A DNA stretch of 64,000 bases from NCBI GenBank assembly GCA_037893225.1, contig JAZGUH010000058.1, positions 620,001-684,000 on the forward strand, read 5' to 3'. This document shows positions 22,639-33,261 of the stretch, in pieces (position 1 is the first letter of the stretch; each line of letters starts with the position of its first letter). This DNA is from Hippasteria phrygiana. Taxonomy: Eukaryota; Echinodermata; Asteroidea; Valvatida; Goniasteridae. The notes under the pieces are model-generated. The model was given only the letters and a program-made list of their open reading frames with translations. It was not told where the DNA came from and made no database searches. Both the position numbers and the translations under genes were made by a program.

Positions 22639-23445
22639 GTGCCGATTGAGGTGTCAAAATGTGCAGAGAACATGATTAACGTTTGAGCAGGCGAGACGCG
22701 TGGTTCGAGAACCACCTTGTTTTTAGGGGAAATTTCGTATAGAAAATGAGTTCAGTGACCAATTTTAAAGTTGATCAAATCACTATTAAATTAGATGTCG
22801 TCCAGAGTATTTAAATGCATGCTTACATGTAGCAAAAAAACAATAACCGTTTTGGAATATCTTTATTGTTTGTATAGATTTCATAGAATTTTATTTGGAA
22901 ATTAAGGTTTAAAAAAATCCATAATTTTCTGACGTAATTCCGTTATACCGACACATTTTTGGCCTTGGATCTTTGCACATGTAGGAAGCTTTTTTTTATT
23001 TTGATACGATAGCAGGGGAATAACCAGACCATATAAAAATGTTTGTGGGTAGCTAGGCCATAAGACTAATCCACAGCATGTAAAAATACAGCCCAAATTC
23101 TTCTGGAATGTAATTCCGTTACCGCGGAATTGCCCTTTTGAATCTTTCCAATTTAGTCATGCGAGAGGGCGCTATTTTTATTTGGTAACAGATGGAACTC
23201 CTTGCCACATGAGCATGATTCACGCTACAGAAATCATTCTTCCTCCAACTTCAGAAATGTTTGGAATCAAACGACCTATTGATACGGAAATCACTGAACC
23301 TTCTTTAAGAAAATCTAAGTGGAGACACAACCGCGCCTCTAATCACATCGTGCTATGCTTTGGCTCGTGAACATGAAAATTCACACTGACATAACAAAAA
23401 TCAGTCATTTATTTTTCAGTTAGGCCTACTCTTTATAATTTATAA

Positions 23446-23786
23446 AGTCGCACTTTGGCTTTCTGAGTTTCAAGCAGAAACATATTTTTTTCACCGAAAA
23501 GTCGATTTTGGGATTTTAACATTTTTACACTTGAAAAGTTCAATTCTGTTACATTTCAAAGTTTAAAAACATTAATTCAATCTCGAAATAGTTTTTGGGG
23601 GAGTGATATTTTTAACCATGTTATACTCTGCACAGTTCACAAACTTTGAGCTTCATTTTCTCAAAACAAGGGGGGTCAAGACTCTAACAAAACTTCAAAA
23701 AGTTATAGCAGGGCCCAGAAATGAGATACAGCAACACACAATACATCAAATGAAAGCTCATTGCGTGTATTTTCAGGAAATACAAT
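23446..23786. repeat. Dispersed 300-340 bp repeat, copy 1
   Basis: Shares TTTCTGAGTT.CAAGCAGAAA, TTCTCAAAACAAGG, TCAAGACTCT and TTTCAGGAAATAC blocks in the same order with 43927-44227. No inverted ends and no coding frame were seen; the type is unknown. Confidence 0.7.
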
Positions 23787-24012
23787 AATCTCAATTTTCA
23801 ACTTTTGCTACTTTCTGCCCATTTCGTGATGCTACAAAGAGCTTGGACGTGACAATAACATGGAAATAACTCTGTCCTTTCATGAAATCCCGTGATCCTT
23901 TAAAATGCATGACTGCCCCGAATTGATTCACATGCATGCATTGAAACCTCGCTTCGATTCGGCGGCAAGAAACTGCGCGGAATCACATTTGAAGCAAAGT
24001 CAGTCAGATATT

Positions 24013-25115
24013 CAGGGTGTTCCGGAAAAAAAGGTATCTTGGATGCATGGTCATGCATTCACTGACTTCCATTGTCTTAAAAATGTATGTAAAATCCTTC
24101 TAGGGACAGCTTGTGAAATCAGTTAACAGTTGTTAGCTTCGCCTGGGCATCATAATGGTTGTTACGTTGGGTTGTGAATTAAAGGAAGAAGGCTACACAA
24201 CATTTTCTTTTGCTGTAATTTTCAGAAATGAATGGATTTGGGAGTTAGTATTTTATAGCAATACTGTAACACTGACCTGTTTTGTGTGCATAGGGCCTAT
24301 GCCGGGAAAACAATAGAGAAAAAATGCTGTTCTTGTAGTCTGGTTCCTGACTCTACTTCAAACAAAACGGAACAATTTATAGGCGTCAGGGAATTATCAG
24401 GTCGGGGAACTAGACTAATTCCAATGCCGGTCGGCCGATCTTCGCTGGAAATTGATACAAAAATTCCACTTCTCTTGAAAATGACAGCACCCCAGGTGTT
24501 ATGGTTTCACAGGGTGCTTGAGACTATTATTTACTTACAGTCAAGTAAGGTATTTATTAGTTCAGTAGTTTTGTTTTTTAATGTTTGCAAAATATATTAT
24601 ACCTTTAAGTTATTATATTAGATGTTTTCTTTAGTAAGAGGCCGCTGGATTGAGAAGGAAGAGTCTGCAAGTTTGCAGGATGGTTCAACTAACAACTGAG
24701 CAACGAGTGTTTGTGATGAAGAAATTTCAAGAAAAAAGAAGCTATCAAGCTACTCAGGATGCGTTTAGTCATGTTTCGTTCGTGTATTTTCGAAGTCAGA
24801 TCATGTTTTGTTAATGTTTCCATAGGTTTAATCGTGCTTTCTTTATGTTTTCACAAGTACAATGTACTTCGATACAACTCGGTCGTCTTTTGCCTGGATG
24901 TGCTCATAATGTTTTACTCCAAAATATCCCAAGAAGGTTTTTCGTACCATTTTAAGACAATGGACAGTGATGCATGACAAGAGAAATACATCAAAGATAT
25001 CAATAGAAAGCTTATTACCCCTAGTTTATGATAAAACCATAATAATGGCAATTGCGTACATAGCTTGGTCATAATTGTCCCTGTTTTTGTTGGTTACTTT
25101 TTGGCTGACACCCTG
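24013..25115 (+). mobile_element. Probable mariner-like element remnant carrying a transposase N-terminus
   Basis: CAGGGTGT at 24013 (followed by an A-rich tract) and ACACCCTG ending at 25115 may be inverted ends. Between them lies a transposase fragment at 24680. The ends match over only 8 bases plus a loose A-rich stretch, so the boundaries are tentative. Confidence 0.35.
24680..24784 (+). pseudogene. Transposase N-terminal helix-turn-helix fragment (DUF4817-like)
   Basis: A frame from an ATG reads VQLTTEQRVFVMKKFQEKRS, then YQATQDAFSHVS. This resembles the N-terminal DNA-binding domain of the mariner-type transposases whose C-terminus appears at 524-786. The similarity fades after about 33 residues, so only a fragment remains. 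Confidence 0.45.
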
Positions 25116-25812
25116 TGGACAATGGTCCTTTCTGATAATTTCAAGTGCTTAATTGATTTCATCTCTCATTTTCACCTCAAATTTCAGCGGATCGATCTTC
25201 ACCTTTTCCCATAATTATTATAAATCAATGGCAAGCAATTATGCATAACAGCACCGACAGCTTACCGACATCGACACAATATATAAAAGCTCCGTATATA
25301 CGTTTTTCAAATTTTGACCATCAAGGCATGCGGGGATCCTTGAGGGGGCTAAAAAATGTGCGTAACCAGTTTGCAGATCCGTCAACTCCCCTAACCCCGC
25401 CTGCTTCTAGGACATAATTAAAAGCGCCTAAAACAGTTTTATTGCTCGAACGCGTACCTTAATGCAGATGGCGCCCTCCACGACCACTTAGGCAAAATTA
25501 CTAGCTGAATGCATTTGGAAGGTGTATTCTGGGCGGGGCTAGCAGAAGTTTCAATGGGGTGTAACATATGCACCCCCTCCCTCCCCTAGCCCTCTACCAC
25601 CACCAATAGAACTTGTATCAAAGTTTTAACCAAGTACAACTTTCCCCACTTTTTTAACAACTTGTGAGTCGTAAGTTCTCAAGTCAAACATTGAGTCAAA
25701 ACTGAGTAATATGTCATGTTTTCTGCGCATAACAATTTCTAGGCTAGTGTTCATGATATTAGGCCTACATAATTTAGGCCTGTTCCTTTCTAGCATAAGA
25801 AAAATCTCTAGC

Positions 25813-26160
25813 ACATCCAGGGGCGGATCCGGGGGGCGTGGTGGGCGCACGTCCCCCCCCCCCTTTCCTTCAGAAAAACCCAAAACAAGACAGAAAGGGA
25901 GAGAGACTCAAAAAGATAGGGAGGGGGAGAAGGAAAATGTGGGGAGACCCCTCTAGCATGCAGGGCGGGCAGGCAAGCCTTTGGCGTAGGCGCCATAACT
26001 TGCCTTCATCGTTAGCTGCTTGGTAGATTTCACGCCCCCCCCCCTATCCCCCCACCCCCCCCCCCCCACCCCCCCCCCTCCCCCACCCACCCCCCGCCCC
26101 CCCCCCCCCCACCCCCACCACCAACCCCCCCCTTTGGAAAATCATGGATCCTCCCCTAGG
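25813..26160. mobile_element. hAT-like end followed by long poly-C region
   Basis: CAGGGGCGGATCCGG starts near 25813. A purine-rich stretch follows, then a 100-bp C tract broken by A or T (26034-26130), then TGGATCCTCCCCTA, which resembles a decayed opposite end. It ends about 220 bp before the TUSC2 start codon. Confidence 0.4.
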
Positions 26161-26380
26161 CCTGACTTTGATTTCAATAGTAATGAAACAAATTGTACAA
26201 ACACACGAACGAATCCAAAATGGCCACTGCCATGTAGAATCTTTGCGAAATAAAAACATTACGAAAAACTTGCAATTATTTGTCGCCTGTGGAAACCAAA
26301 GTGCAAAATACTTATAGACGAAGATTGCCTTTAATAGTTACTGTCTTGTGGGGACAAAATCGTGCTGAAAGGTCGAAGGA

Positions 26381-26532
26381 ATGGGCGGCAAGAGCTCTTC
26401 TCTTGTGAACTCGATTGCTTCACCGATCACGAACTATTTTTACGGTGGAAGCGGTAAGGGAGATGGAACGGACGAGCAGTGTATGGCTGTTGGCCGGCTG
26501 AAAGTCAATCCATTTATTCATACAAGGAAAAG
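26381..26532 (+). CDS. TUSC2: TUSC2 (FUS1)-like, exon 1
   Basis: Exon 1 encodes 50 codons plus two bases, starting MGGKSSSLVNS. Gly2 followed by a Ser at position 6 fits an N-myristoylation signal, as in vertebrate TUSC2. The exon ends RLKVNPFIHTRK, matching the conserved PFVFTRR segment, and is followed by a GTAACA donor. Joined to the exons at 36183 and 37595 it gives 112 residues, close to the 110 of human TUSC2. The protein is a small, myristoylated, largely basic factor linked to mitochondrial calcium handling and growth suppression in vertebrates; that role is known from the family, not from this sequence. Identification rests on the whole spliced product. Confidence 0.88.
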
Positions 26533-27596
26533 GTAACAGGTGTTATGTTTACGACAATAGTGTAGGCCTACAGTACATGTTCTTTTTTTTTTTAGCATGT
26601 TTAACTGTTGTGTTGGTTAGAAACAGAATGCAGAAAACAGGATTTAAACAGTCATGATTGACAGTAGGGCTAAGCCTTAGGCTAGTCCGAGTAACTTGGA
26701 CCCTTTATCGCCTTTCTTAACATTTCGACATGATCTGGCGATAGTACTAGTAGGGTCCATGTACGTGTACGTCGATTTTCTATTAATTGATTAAATACGT
26801 CTAAAATCCCAACAAAAACATCAGAATTTACCCTTACAACGGAACGGCCACCAAAATACTAGATACGCCACTTTCGGAACAAGTGGAGTTCCATGATCAG
26901 ATGGAGGTACCAAGGTTTACTTACCGTCCAAATAAAAAGTGAAATTCACCGTTTAATTCCCAGAGACACCCGCAGAACATGTCTTTTCGCTGTCTTGGAG
27001 TTCAAATCGTGACCCCTCGACCTTGCATGACATCACCTTGATGCGCAGCGCCTGCAGGCTAGGCACCGCGCGACAATCTGTTTATGCCGTTCTTAGCTAA
27101 TAGTTAATCACCGTCAACACACATCAGTACCGTCAACACAACATCAACATCTCCAAAACAAATTCTAAATTGACAAAAGAGGCATAGAAATGTAATGCAT
27201 AGGCTAAAATAGAATTTCGGTCGATTGAAGTCACATTTCATTTTAGGGCTGTTAATTTTCGAATAATTTAGTATTCGATTATTCGAGTCTGGGCTTGACC
27301 GATCAAGTCTTTTAGGCATCTGCTGCAACTGCATGCCGCGCCGGTAAAATGTTGCATGCAAAGCACGGCAGTGTTTTACATGCGGCGATCAATAATAAAG
27401 GCCACCCGGTGGAAATGTTTGCATTGTATCAAGATCATTACGAGTACGTATAACGTTCTGATAACAAGAAATCAAACTCCAGCCTGAGTTTTTGCAATAA
27501 TTATTTTAGAAGTGTTATGGGCTTTAACGGTCGGGAACAATCAACCTCTGTCCACAAAAAATGTCTGTGACACTGCTAAGCGCCGTAACTTTTCAA

Positions 27597-27747
27597 TTAA
27601 AACCCTCCTGTTCTCAGGGCCAAAATCGACCCAGCTGCTGTACAGATCAAAACCTATCAAATTTCAGATTGAAACACACACAAACTGTCAGAGTTGGTGT
27701 TTAGAGATTTTGATAGGCTGTGATAGTTATAAGTATAGGAGGGTTAA
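27597..27747. mobile_element. TTAA element, family F4, copy 1
   Basis: TTAA at 27597 and 27744. Ends AACCCTCCTGTTCTC and ATAGGAGGGTTAA; the interior has CAAAACCTATCAAATTTCAG and TTTTGATAGGCTGTGATAG. It shares its right TTAA with the neighbouring F1 copy. The same family is at 36684-36841, and a truncated copy ends at 35853. Confidence 0.8.
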
Positions 27748-27893
27748 CCCTAACCCTGCCAGACACAGCACAGTGCATCTGTGGTGACAGCTTGACATTG
27801 CTGCACTCTGCACACAAGTCAATGTGACAAAGTATGCAATCTGATGCGTCTGGCAAGGTTTCTAGCCAAAATACCTTGGAGGGTTAGGGTTAA
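27744..27893. mobile_element. TTAA element, family F1 (telomere-like ends), copy 1
   Basis: TTAACCCTAACCCTGCCAG at the left, GGAGGGTTAGGGTTAA at the right. The interior is the inverse of the copies at 32857-33005 and 42292-42439 (TCAATGTGACAAAGTATGCA). No coding capacity. Confidence 0.88.
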
Positions 27894-28552
27894 AACAACA
27901 TCAGAGTCGTACATTGTATCTGTACGTGCCTATATATTTATTTTCGAATATTCGAACCAGCAAAAAGCTATTCGAATATTCGGTTGATGATCGAAGATTC
28001 GAATATTAGCTATATTCGGGACAGCCCTATTTCATTTGTGAAAATGGATTTGTTTTCATGCGAAAAATTATCTCTATAAAGCAGCTCGGCCGTTGGCTGC
28101 CATCTTGCCTTCGCACGCGCTGCCAGCTGAAGCAACATGGCTGCTGCTTTTGGAGCTGCATAGAGACATCCATTTTCTTGAACCAAAAACGTGCAGATGT
28201 TTAACCTCCCATTTTTAAGCCTAAATCTCGTGTTAACCCATACTTTACAGTTTTGTATCGCATTTGTCGAAATTTGGAGGTGTTGATGGTGTGTTAACAG
28301 TGTTTTGCGTGTTGACGGTGATTAGTACATGTATGACCAAGCGCTAGAGTGCCAGGAAATGGCAGCACTACCCCAAGGTTTGACGCCACGTGTGGTTTTT
28401 GTTAAACGTAACAATTTTTTTTTCTCTAAAAATCAAACCCTGATTTAATTGCAGATGATCAAGCATTTTCTTTTTCTGATTAATCTCCCTGGAGGATTTT
28501 TTTGTCCGAAATTGCATTTGGTCTGATTCCTATCTCGTGAATACGAAGTCAG

Positions 28553-28612
28553 AATGACAGTGAAGGCATATATGGCACCAGACGAAATTCGTCATGGGAA
28601 AAATGTCTACTT
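28553..28612 (+). other. Candidate in-frame cassette exon of TUSC2
   Basis: A 60-nt segment is bracketed by CAG and a perfect GTAAGT donor. It stays open in the phase needed to join TUSC2 exon 1 (phase 2) to exon 2 and would add 20 residues (including TVKAYMAPDEIRHGKNVY). Human TUSC2 lacks such an insert, and the acceptor has a weak pyrimidine tract, so this may be chance. Confidence 0.25.
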
Positions 28613-28918
28613 GTAAGTCCCCCAAAACACTCACTGTGCATGTTCACTGTTCAGTGCCCTGCCAGTCAAATAGCTAAAATAAATCTGAAGCCAGTTCACG
28701 GTCAAATAACCAGAGATGTATGTACATGTACATGTAGTCGAGTCCATCACAAGTCCCTGCAAGTCCATCACAAGCCCTCCAGTCCTAATCCCAATCACAA
28801 GCTATTCAAATGAGCTTTGACAAAGGCATTCCTTTGTCATTGTTCACCCAGTATGACCGGCTTTATGAAAGGACTTCTGACTGGACTACTTGCAAAAGGA
28901 CTTGCAGGGACTCGACTA

Positions 28919-28943
28919 CATGTACATGTACATGTACATGTAC
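28919..28943. repeat. (TACATG)n short tandem
   Basis: Four units of TACATG forming an extended palindrome. The same motif is scattered widely in the window. Confidence 0.9.
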
Positions 28944-29476
28944 AACTCTGCAAATAACCACTGCCTAACGGTAATAAATATGGCATTCCTGTTGACACTG
29001 GTTGATCCAAATACCTTGGACCCTAGGCCTGCTTATTGCCTTTTTTTAACATTGGAACATGATCTGGAGATAGATGTTAACCCCCCCCCCCCCCTACAGT
29101 CTTGAATCCTCTAATTTTAATACGATTTTCCACACACCCAAGGGAGTTACATTGTAGGGTTAATCATAATTTTCTTCTGTCTGTTGCAGAAGTCTGGATA
29201 CGTTTGTTTCTCAACAAGGCAAGGGATGGTCCAATGGCACATTTGTAAATTGTACAGCCCTGGCATAAGAAACGAAAGGCATTGACCATTGCACTGGGAA
29301 TGGCAGCTGTTCCTAGTGATATGTAATGTCTGACCCTGTCAACCTCTCCCACTTATACAGATCCCCTGAATTATTGCCTGCGCATGATGCGGATGTGTAA
29401 GGCCATTTCCATACATCAGTAACCCCTTGCCACATTCAGTTTGAGCAGAAATTTACTTGAAATGACAATGACATGT

Positions 29477-29845
29477 TTAACCCTAACTCCCTACATCATT
29501 TTTCCCCCATGTAACCTGAATCCTCCAACATCCTCTGATTTCAAAGTGTTAAAACTCCATATAACCTGAATCCTCCAAAATCCTCTGATGGGGACCATAG
29601 CATGAATCCTCCAAAATCCTCCAGGGGTTTTTTGCATACCCCTAGTAACCTCAATCCTCCAAAATCCTCATGTATCACATTGAGCCTGATAACCTGGATC
29701 CTCCATATTCCTGCAGGGGCAAAAACCCCTAGTAACCTCAATCCTGCAAAATCCTCCGATGCATCAACTTCCAAGTGCCCTCAATCCTCCATATTCCTCC
29801 ATTTTGCAAAGAGGATTTTGGAGGATTTGGGAAGGTTAGGGTTAA
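29477..29845. mobile_element. TTAA element, family F2, copy with internal CCTCAATCCTCC array
   Basis: The left end is TTAACCCTAACTCC and the right end GGAAGGTTAGGGTTAA. Inside are about eight spaced units of the type AACCTCAATCCTCCAAAATC. The last unit before the right end is inverted (GAGGATTTTGGAGGATT). The element is non-coding. Confidence 0.85.
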
Positions 29846-30632
29846 AGGGGCATGCTGCCTTGGAGGCCACCCACTTGTTGGCTGCAAAAAGCATTCATCC
29901 TAAAAGTGCTGTAAAACCTGTCGCCTTCTTAAAGTCTACTTGTCTTTGATCCCCTAATGTTTGCCAAGTTTTACTTTACATATGTATAATATAATTGTCT
30001 AATCCATGTTTGCCTGTGAATTCTGCGAGCACACTCCAAATACCAACTACGGACTTTTGTGAGGTTAGCTGAGAGCAAGATGTGTACATAGTATCCTATG
30101 CCTTACACAACACTAGTCTAGCTCCACTATACTCTGTATGAGCAGTGTATGATGACCTTATAAAACTCTCCAGAAACATGTCCTTGCACTTACATATGTA
30201 ACATTCCGTACGTCACATTCCGTCACGCACCAAAATTGTGGGAACATATACACTAGTCGTGCGATAGACATTGTGGGGACCAAAATTGTTAAGGGGATAG
30301 AGAAATTTCCCTATAACTCGGTCCTAAGTTGACTAACAAATACTAATGCCCCCACTATGCCTACCCATACATACATGTACAGGTTCTGTATATAATATAC
30401 TTCCGAGGACAAGAGGAGAAAGAAAATACAAAGAAACCTTTCAGTCCTCGCAAGTCCAGTCTTTTGTTGAAATCGGTCCTCGCAATTGCATGTAGAAATA
30501 CGTGCTTAGTCTATGGGTTATATTATAAAAGGAACAATACATATGTAGGAAACACAAAGCATTGTCCTCGCAAGTATTGGGAAAGTACGACTATGTGTAC
30601 ATGCATGTACACATACATGTACCTCCAAAACG

Positions 30633-30967
30633 ACTTTTTAACTTATAATTCGTCAAACAATCCACAAGGGAAACTGACTAGGTAAATTTGAATACATTTT
30701 CAAAGTGAACAAAGAAACTGGCAGGAGCGGGATTCGAACCTGCGACCTCCGGGTTACCGTACCGGCGCTCTACCAACTGAGCTATCTTGCCCTATGTTGG
30801 CGGTCTCCCAAATTGTCAGTATCTTTGTTCGGGTGGGCACTAGTCAGAAATCATAAACCCAGAATGCCGTATAGCCAGGGATCACACCCAATTTTACGAT
30901 ACAACCTGGGAAGCGACATTGTGGGGATCACTCAATGAGGATACGACTTTTTAACTTATAATTCGTT
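30633..30967 (-). mobile_element. tRNA-derived SINE family B, full repeat unit
   Basis: On the minus strand the A box TAGCTCAGTTGGTAGAG and B box GGTTCGAATCCC are intact (about 30720-30795). Both ends carry the same 24 bp (begins ACGACTTTTTAACTTATAAT). That sequence is also inside the 8161-8515 copy, so it is part of the element and marks a head-to-tail unit of about 310 bp. Confidence 0.82.
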
Positions 30968-31309
30968 TTCTTTAATTACATAATCATCCCAAGAACTAAT
31001 AACAAATTCTTGTGGGTATTCTCCTTGCAGATGCCCAACATTAGAATTAGAAACCTTAATTGTTTTAAAGATGCTGTGCCCATGGTTTTTGTGCGTGGCA
31101 CCCCAAAAATAATTTTTTTCAAATTGAATTGCTAATTTGTTCGCATTCAGTTAGGCCTATAAGCTGAAAGTTCCAATGAGACATTCCACCAACAAATTGT
31201 TTGAAGATACATTGTATACAAAGCTTTTTGATATTGATTTGAAGTCTGATATATGTTGGGATCTTGTTCCATTGCTTGGACCTGCAGTAGAGAATGCCTT
31301 GTCATCTGC

Positions 31310-31495
31310 GGCCAATTTCACAGAACTGCTAAGCGCAACAATTTGCTTAGCATGAAAAACCTGCCTTGGTAAAAACAGAATTACCAACTAAATTTTCAAG
31401 TGATGTATATTTCTTGTGACTGGTAAGCTGCTGGTAAGCAAGATTGTTTGTGCTAAGCAAATTCTGGTGCTTAGCAGCTCTATGAAATTGGCCCG
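31310..31495. mobile_element. Palindromic MITE (GGCCAATTTCATAGAGCTGC family), intact copy
   Basis: The left end GGCCAATTTCACAGAACTGC is mirrored by the right end CAGCTCTATGAAATTGGCC. The arms contain TTTGCTTAGCATGAAAAACC and GTGCTAAGCAAATTC. Length 186 bp. Other copies are at 1-130 and 56104-56644. Confidence 0.85.
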
Positions 31496-31552
31496 TGTAC
31501 TGTAAGTAGTGAAAGTGAGGAGAATTATACATATATACAATGTATACATGTG

Positions 31553-31810
31553 TAACATGGTTTGAGGGCGGATAGTCAGTATTAGCTCCCCGAGGTAATG
31601 CAAGTTGACAAGCTAGTTCCTGAGGCAAAGCCGAGGGAACTAGTTTGTCAACTTCTAATACCGAGGGGAGCTACATGTAATATTGACGGGTGCGTACCTA
31701 TGTTCCCCAATCCCTAACCCTAACCTAAACCCTAAGGATTGGGGAACATAGGGACTGGGGAACATCGGGTGGATCCCATATTGACTATCCATCCAAAATA
31801 AACCATGTTA
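31553..31810. mobile_element. MITE with TAACATGGTTT inverted ends
   Basis: TAACATGGTTTGAGGGCGGA and ATCCAAAATAAACCATGTTA form inverted ends, with GATAGTCA/TGACTATC next inward. The middle has two internal palindromes (AGTTGACAAGCTAGTTCC and GGAACTAGTTTGTCAACT; TGTTCCCCAATCCCTAACCC and GGATTGGGGAACATA). Confidence 0.7.
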
Positions 31811-32661
31811 TTTTTGGGTTATTCTTGTTTAAACCAAACTGGCTTTAATGGTGATTATGGTATGAACTTGAAGAGTAAAGGGAAGGCTTTCGAATGATAC
31901 AAAACATGAGGGCATTATATGTGATATATTTATGTTTTGTCACCAAGTGTGATGGTGTCCCGGGCTAAATTATGGGGTAATTTTGTGACATAAAAACTTA
32001 CAAAGTACAAATAGGGTTCAGAGGTTAAAAAAATTAACAATTTTTTTTCTTTTACATGAGAAGTTAGGAAAAACTGCATGTAACTTAACAACAACAAATC
32101 ATATTTTCAGTATCTCTTACATCTTTTCTGTTATATGGCTAACAAATCTGTGGTTAAGGATGTAACGGATGGTGTCCCACTCTGTTAAATTTTGTTACAT
32201 CCTGCCTGCATGTCTAGCTTTCTTACTTTTCATCAAATGAAGTCTGAATTAAATTTCTTTTTTGTGTGTGATTACCGTTTTAATAAAATTAACTTGTAGA
32301 GTCAATATATTGGACTGCCTTTTCAAAATTGGGGCAAAATGGACTCGGATGTAACGGTGGTGTCCCACGTTACATCCTAACAATTTTGGGAACTTTCTTT
32401 CATAATTTATCTGTAATCAGTATGTGAAATGTCCATGCAACATGATAACAAAGACTTGGAGAACCTCTTTTAAAAAACATAAAAAAGACCCCCTAAATTG
32501 GTGTCATGTGTTAGTTTTCCACCCTTGATGGAGTGGTGTCCCATGTTACATCCTTGCAGGCTTGCCAAATCAATTATTACATCAAATGTTTTAACCAACT
32601 GTATTTGATGGGTATGTAAAAGGATAACATTTTCTAATCACTACATACAGATTTGGATGCT
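31811..32661. repeat. Region with recurring 'GATGTAAC ... GGTGTCCC ... GTTACATCC' motif
   Basis: The paired words GGATGTAACGG/GGTGTCCCA and GTTACATCCT recur near 32157, 32347 and 32530, and again at about 33297-33335 beyond the F2 insert. It looks like one AT-rich non-coding repeat split by the F2 element. No gene is seen. Confidence 0.5.
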
Positions 32662-33261
32662 TTAACCCTAACCCCCTAGACCCTTTTTGCTAGGAACCAT
32701 CCTCAATCCTCCCAAATCCTCTGTTTACCCTGCCCCAAAAAATGCATTCATCCTCAATCCTCCAAAATCGTCATGTGCTTTAAACACCGTTCATCCTCAA
32801 TCCTCCAAAATCCTCTGCTTGAAACACCATTCATCCTCAATCCTCCAAAATCCTCTTTAACCCTAACCCTCCAGGGTATTTTGGCTAGAAACCCTGCCAG
32901 ATGCATCAGATTGCATACTTTGTCACATTGACTTGTGTGCAGAGTGCAGCTAAATCAAGCTGTCACCACAGATGCATGTGCTGTGTCTGGCAGGGTTAGG
33001 GTTAAAGAAAAATACCATTCATCCTCAATCCTCCAAAATCCTCCTTGCTTGAAACACCATTCATCCTCAATCCTCCAAAATCCTCTTTTTAAAAAAAATA
33101 CCATTCATCCTCAATCCTCCAAAATCCTCCTTGCTTGAAACACCATTCATCCTCAATCCTCCAAAATCCTCTTTTATAAAAAATACCATTCATCCTCAAT
33201 CCTCCAAAATCCTCCAAAACTGCAAGGAGGATTTTGGAGGATTGAGGTGGGTTAGGGTTAA
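32662..33261. mobile_element. TTAA element, family F2, with nested F1
   Basis: TTAACCCTAACCCCCTAG at the left, GGTGGGTTAGGGTTAA at the right. It contains about nine copies of CATTCATCCTCAATCCTCC plus AAAATCCTC, spaced by variable T/A-rich or CTTGAAACAC linkers. The final copy is inverted (GAGGATTTTGGAGGATTGAG). The F1 element at 32857-33005 interrupts it at a TTAA inside a linker. Confidence 0.9.
32857..33005. mobile_element. TTAA element, family F1, copy 2, nested
   Basis: TTAACCCTAACCCTCCAGGG ... GGCAGGGTTAGGGTTAA, with a TTAA at each end. The linker it interrupts is seen uninterrupted in sister units (CTCTTTTTAAAAAAAATACC near 33082), which provides the empty site. Confidence 0.92.

Larger units (their letters stand above)
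21935..22697. mobile_element. Element with GTCTCGCCTG/CAGGCGAGAC ends, tandem core and nested MITE
   Basis: GTCTCGCCTG at 21935 is mirrored by CAGGCGAGAC ending at 22697. Next to the left end is a GTCCGTCCGTCCGTC stretch. The core (22071-22391) is a tandem duplication, and a MITE (22401-22638) sits in the right part. No protein is encoded. Confidence 0.55.
27244..28029. mobile_element. hAT element remnant with perfect 8-bp target duplication
   Basis: The ends TAGGGCTGTTAATTTTCGAA and ATATTCGGGACAGCCCTA are inverted and bracketed by TTTCATTT at 27236-27243 and 28030-28037. The sub-terminal regions are rich in TATTCGAATATTCG palindromes. The 786-bp element encodes no transposase and is itself interrupted by two TTAA elements (27597-27893). 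Confidence 0.9.

Noticed and set aside
26034..26253. Pro/Gly-rich open frames just upstream of TUSC2
   Set aside because: They translate a broken poly-C tract on both strands and are not genes.
27744..33005. Interstitial telomere (TTAGGG arrays)
   Set aside because: Only two adjacent TTAGGG-like words occur at each spot, always at the ends of TTAA-flanked elements. They are element ends, not telomeric arrays.
32662..33261. CRISPR-like spaced repeats
   Set aside because: Repeats are evenly spaced by short linkers, but the linkers are near-identical, the context is eukaryotic and the block is bounded by TTAA transposon ends.
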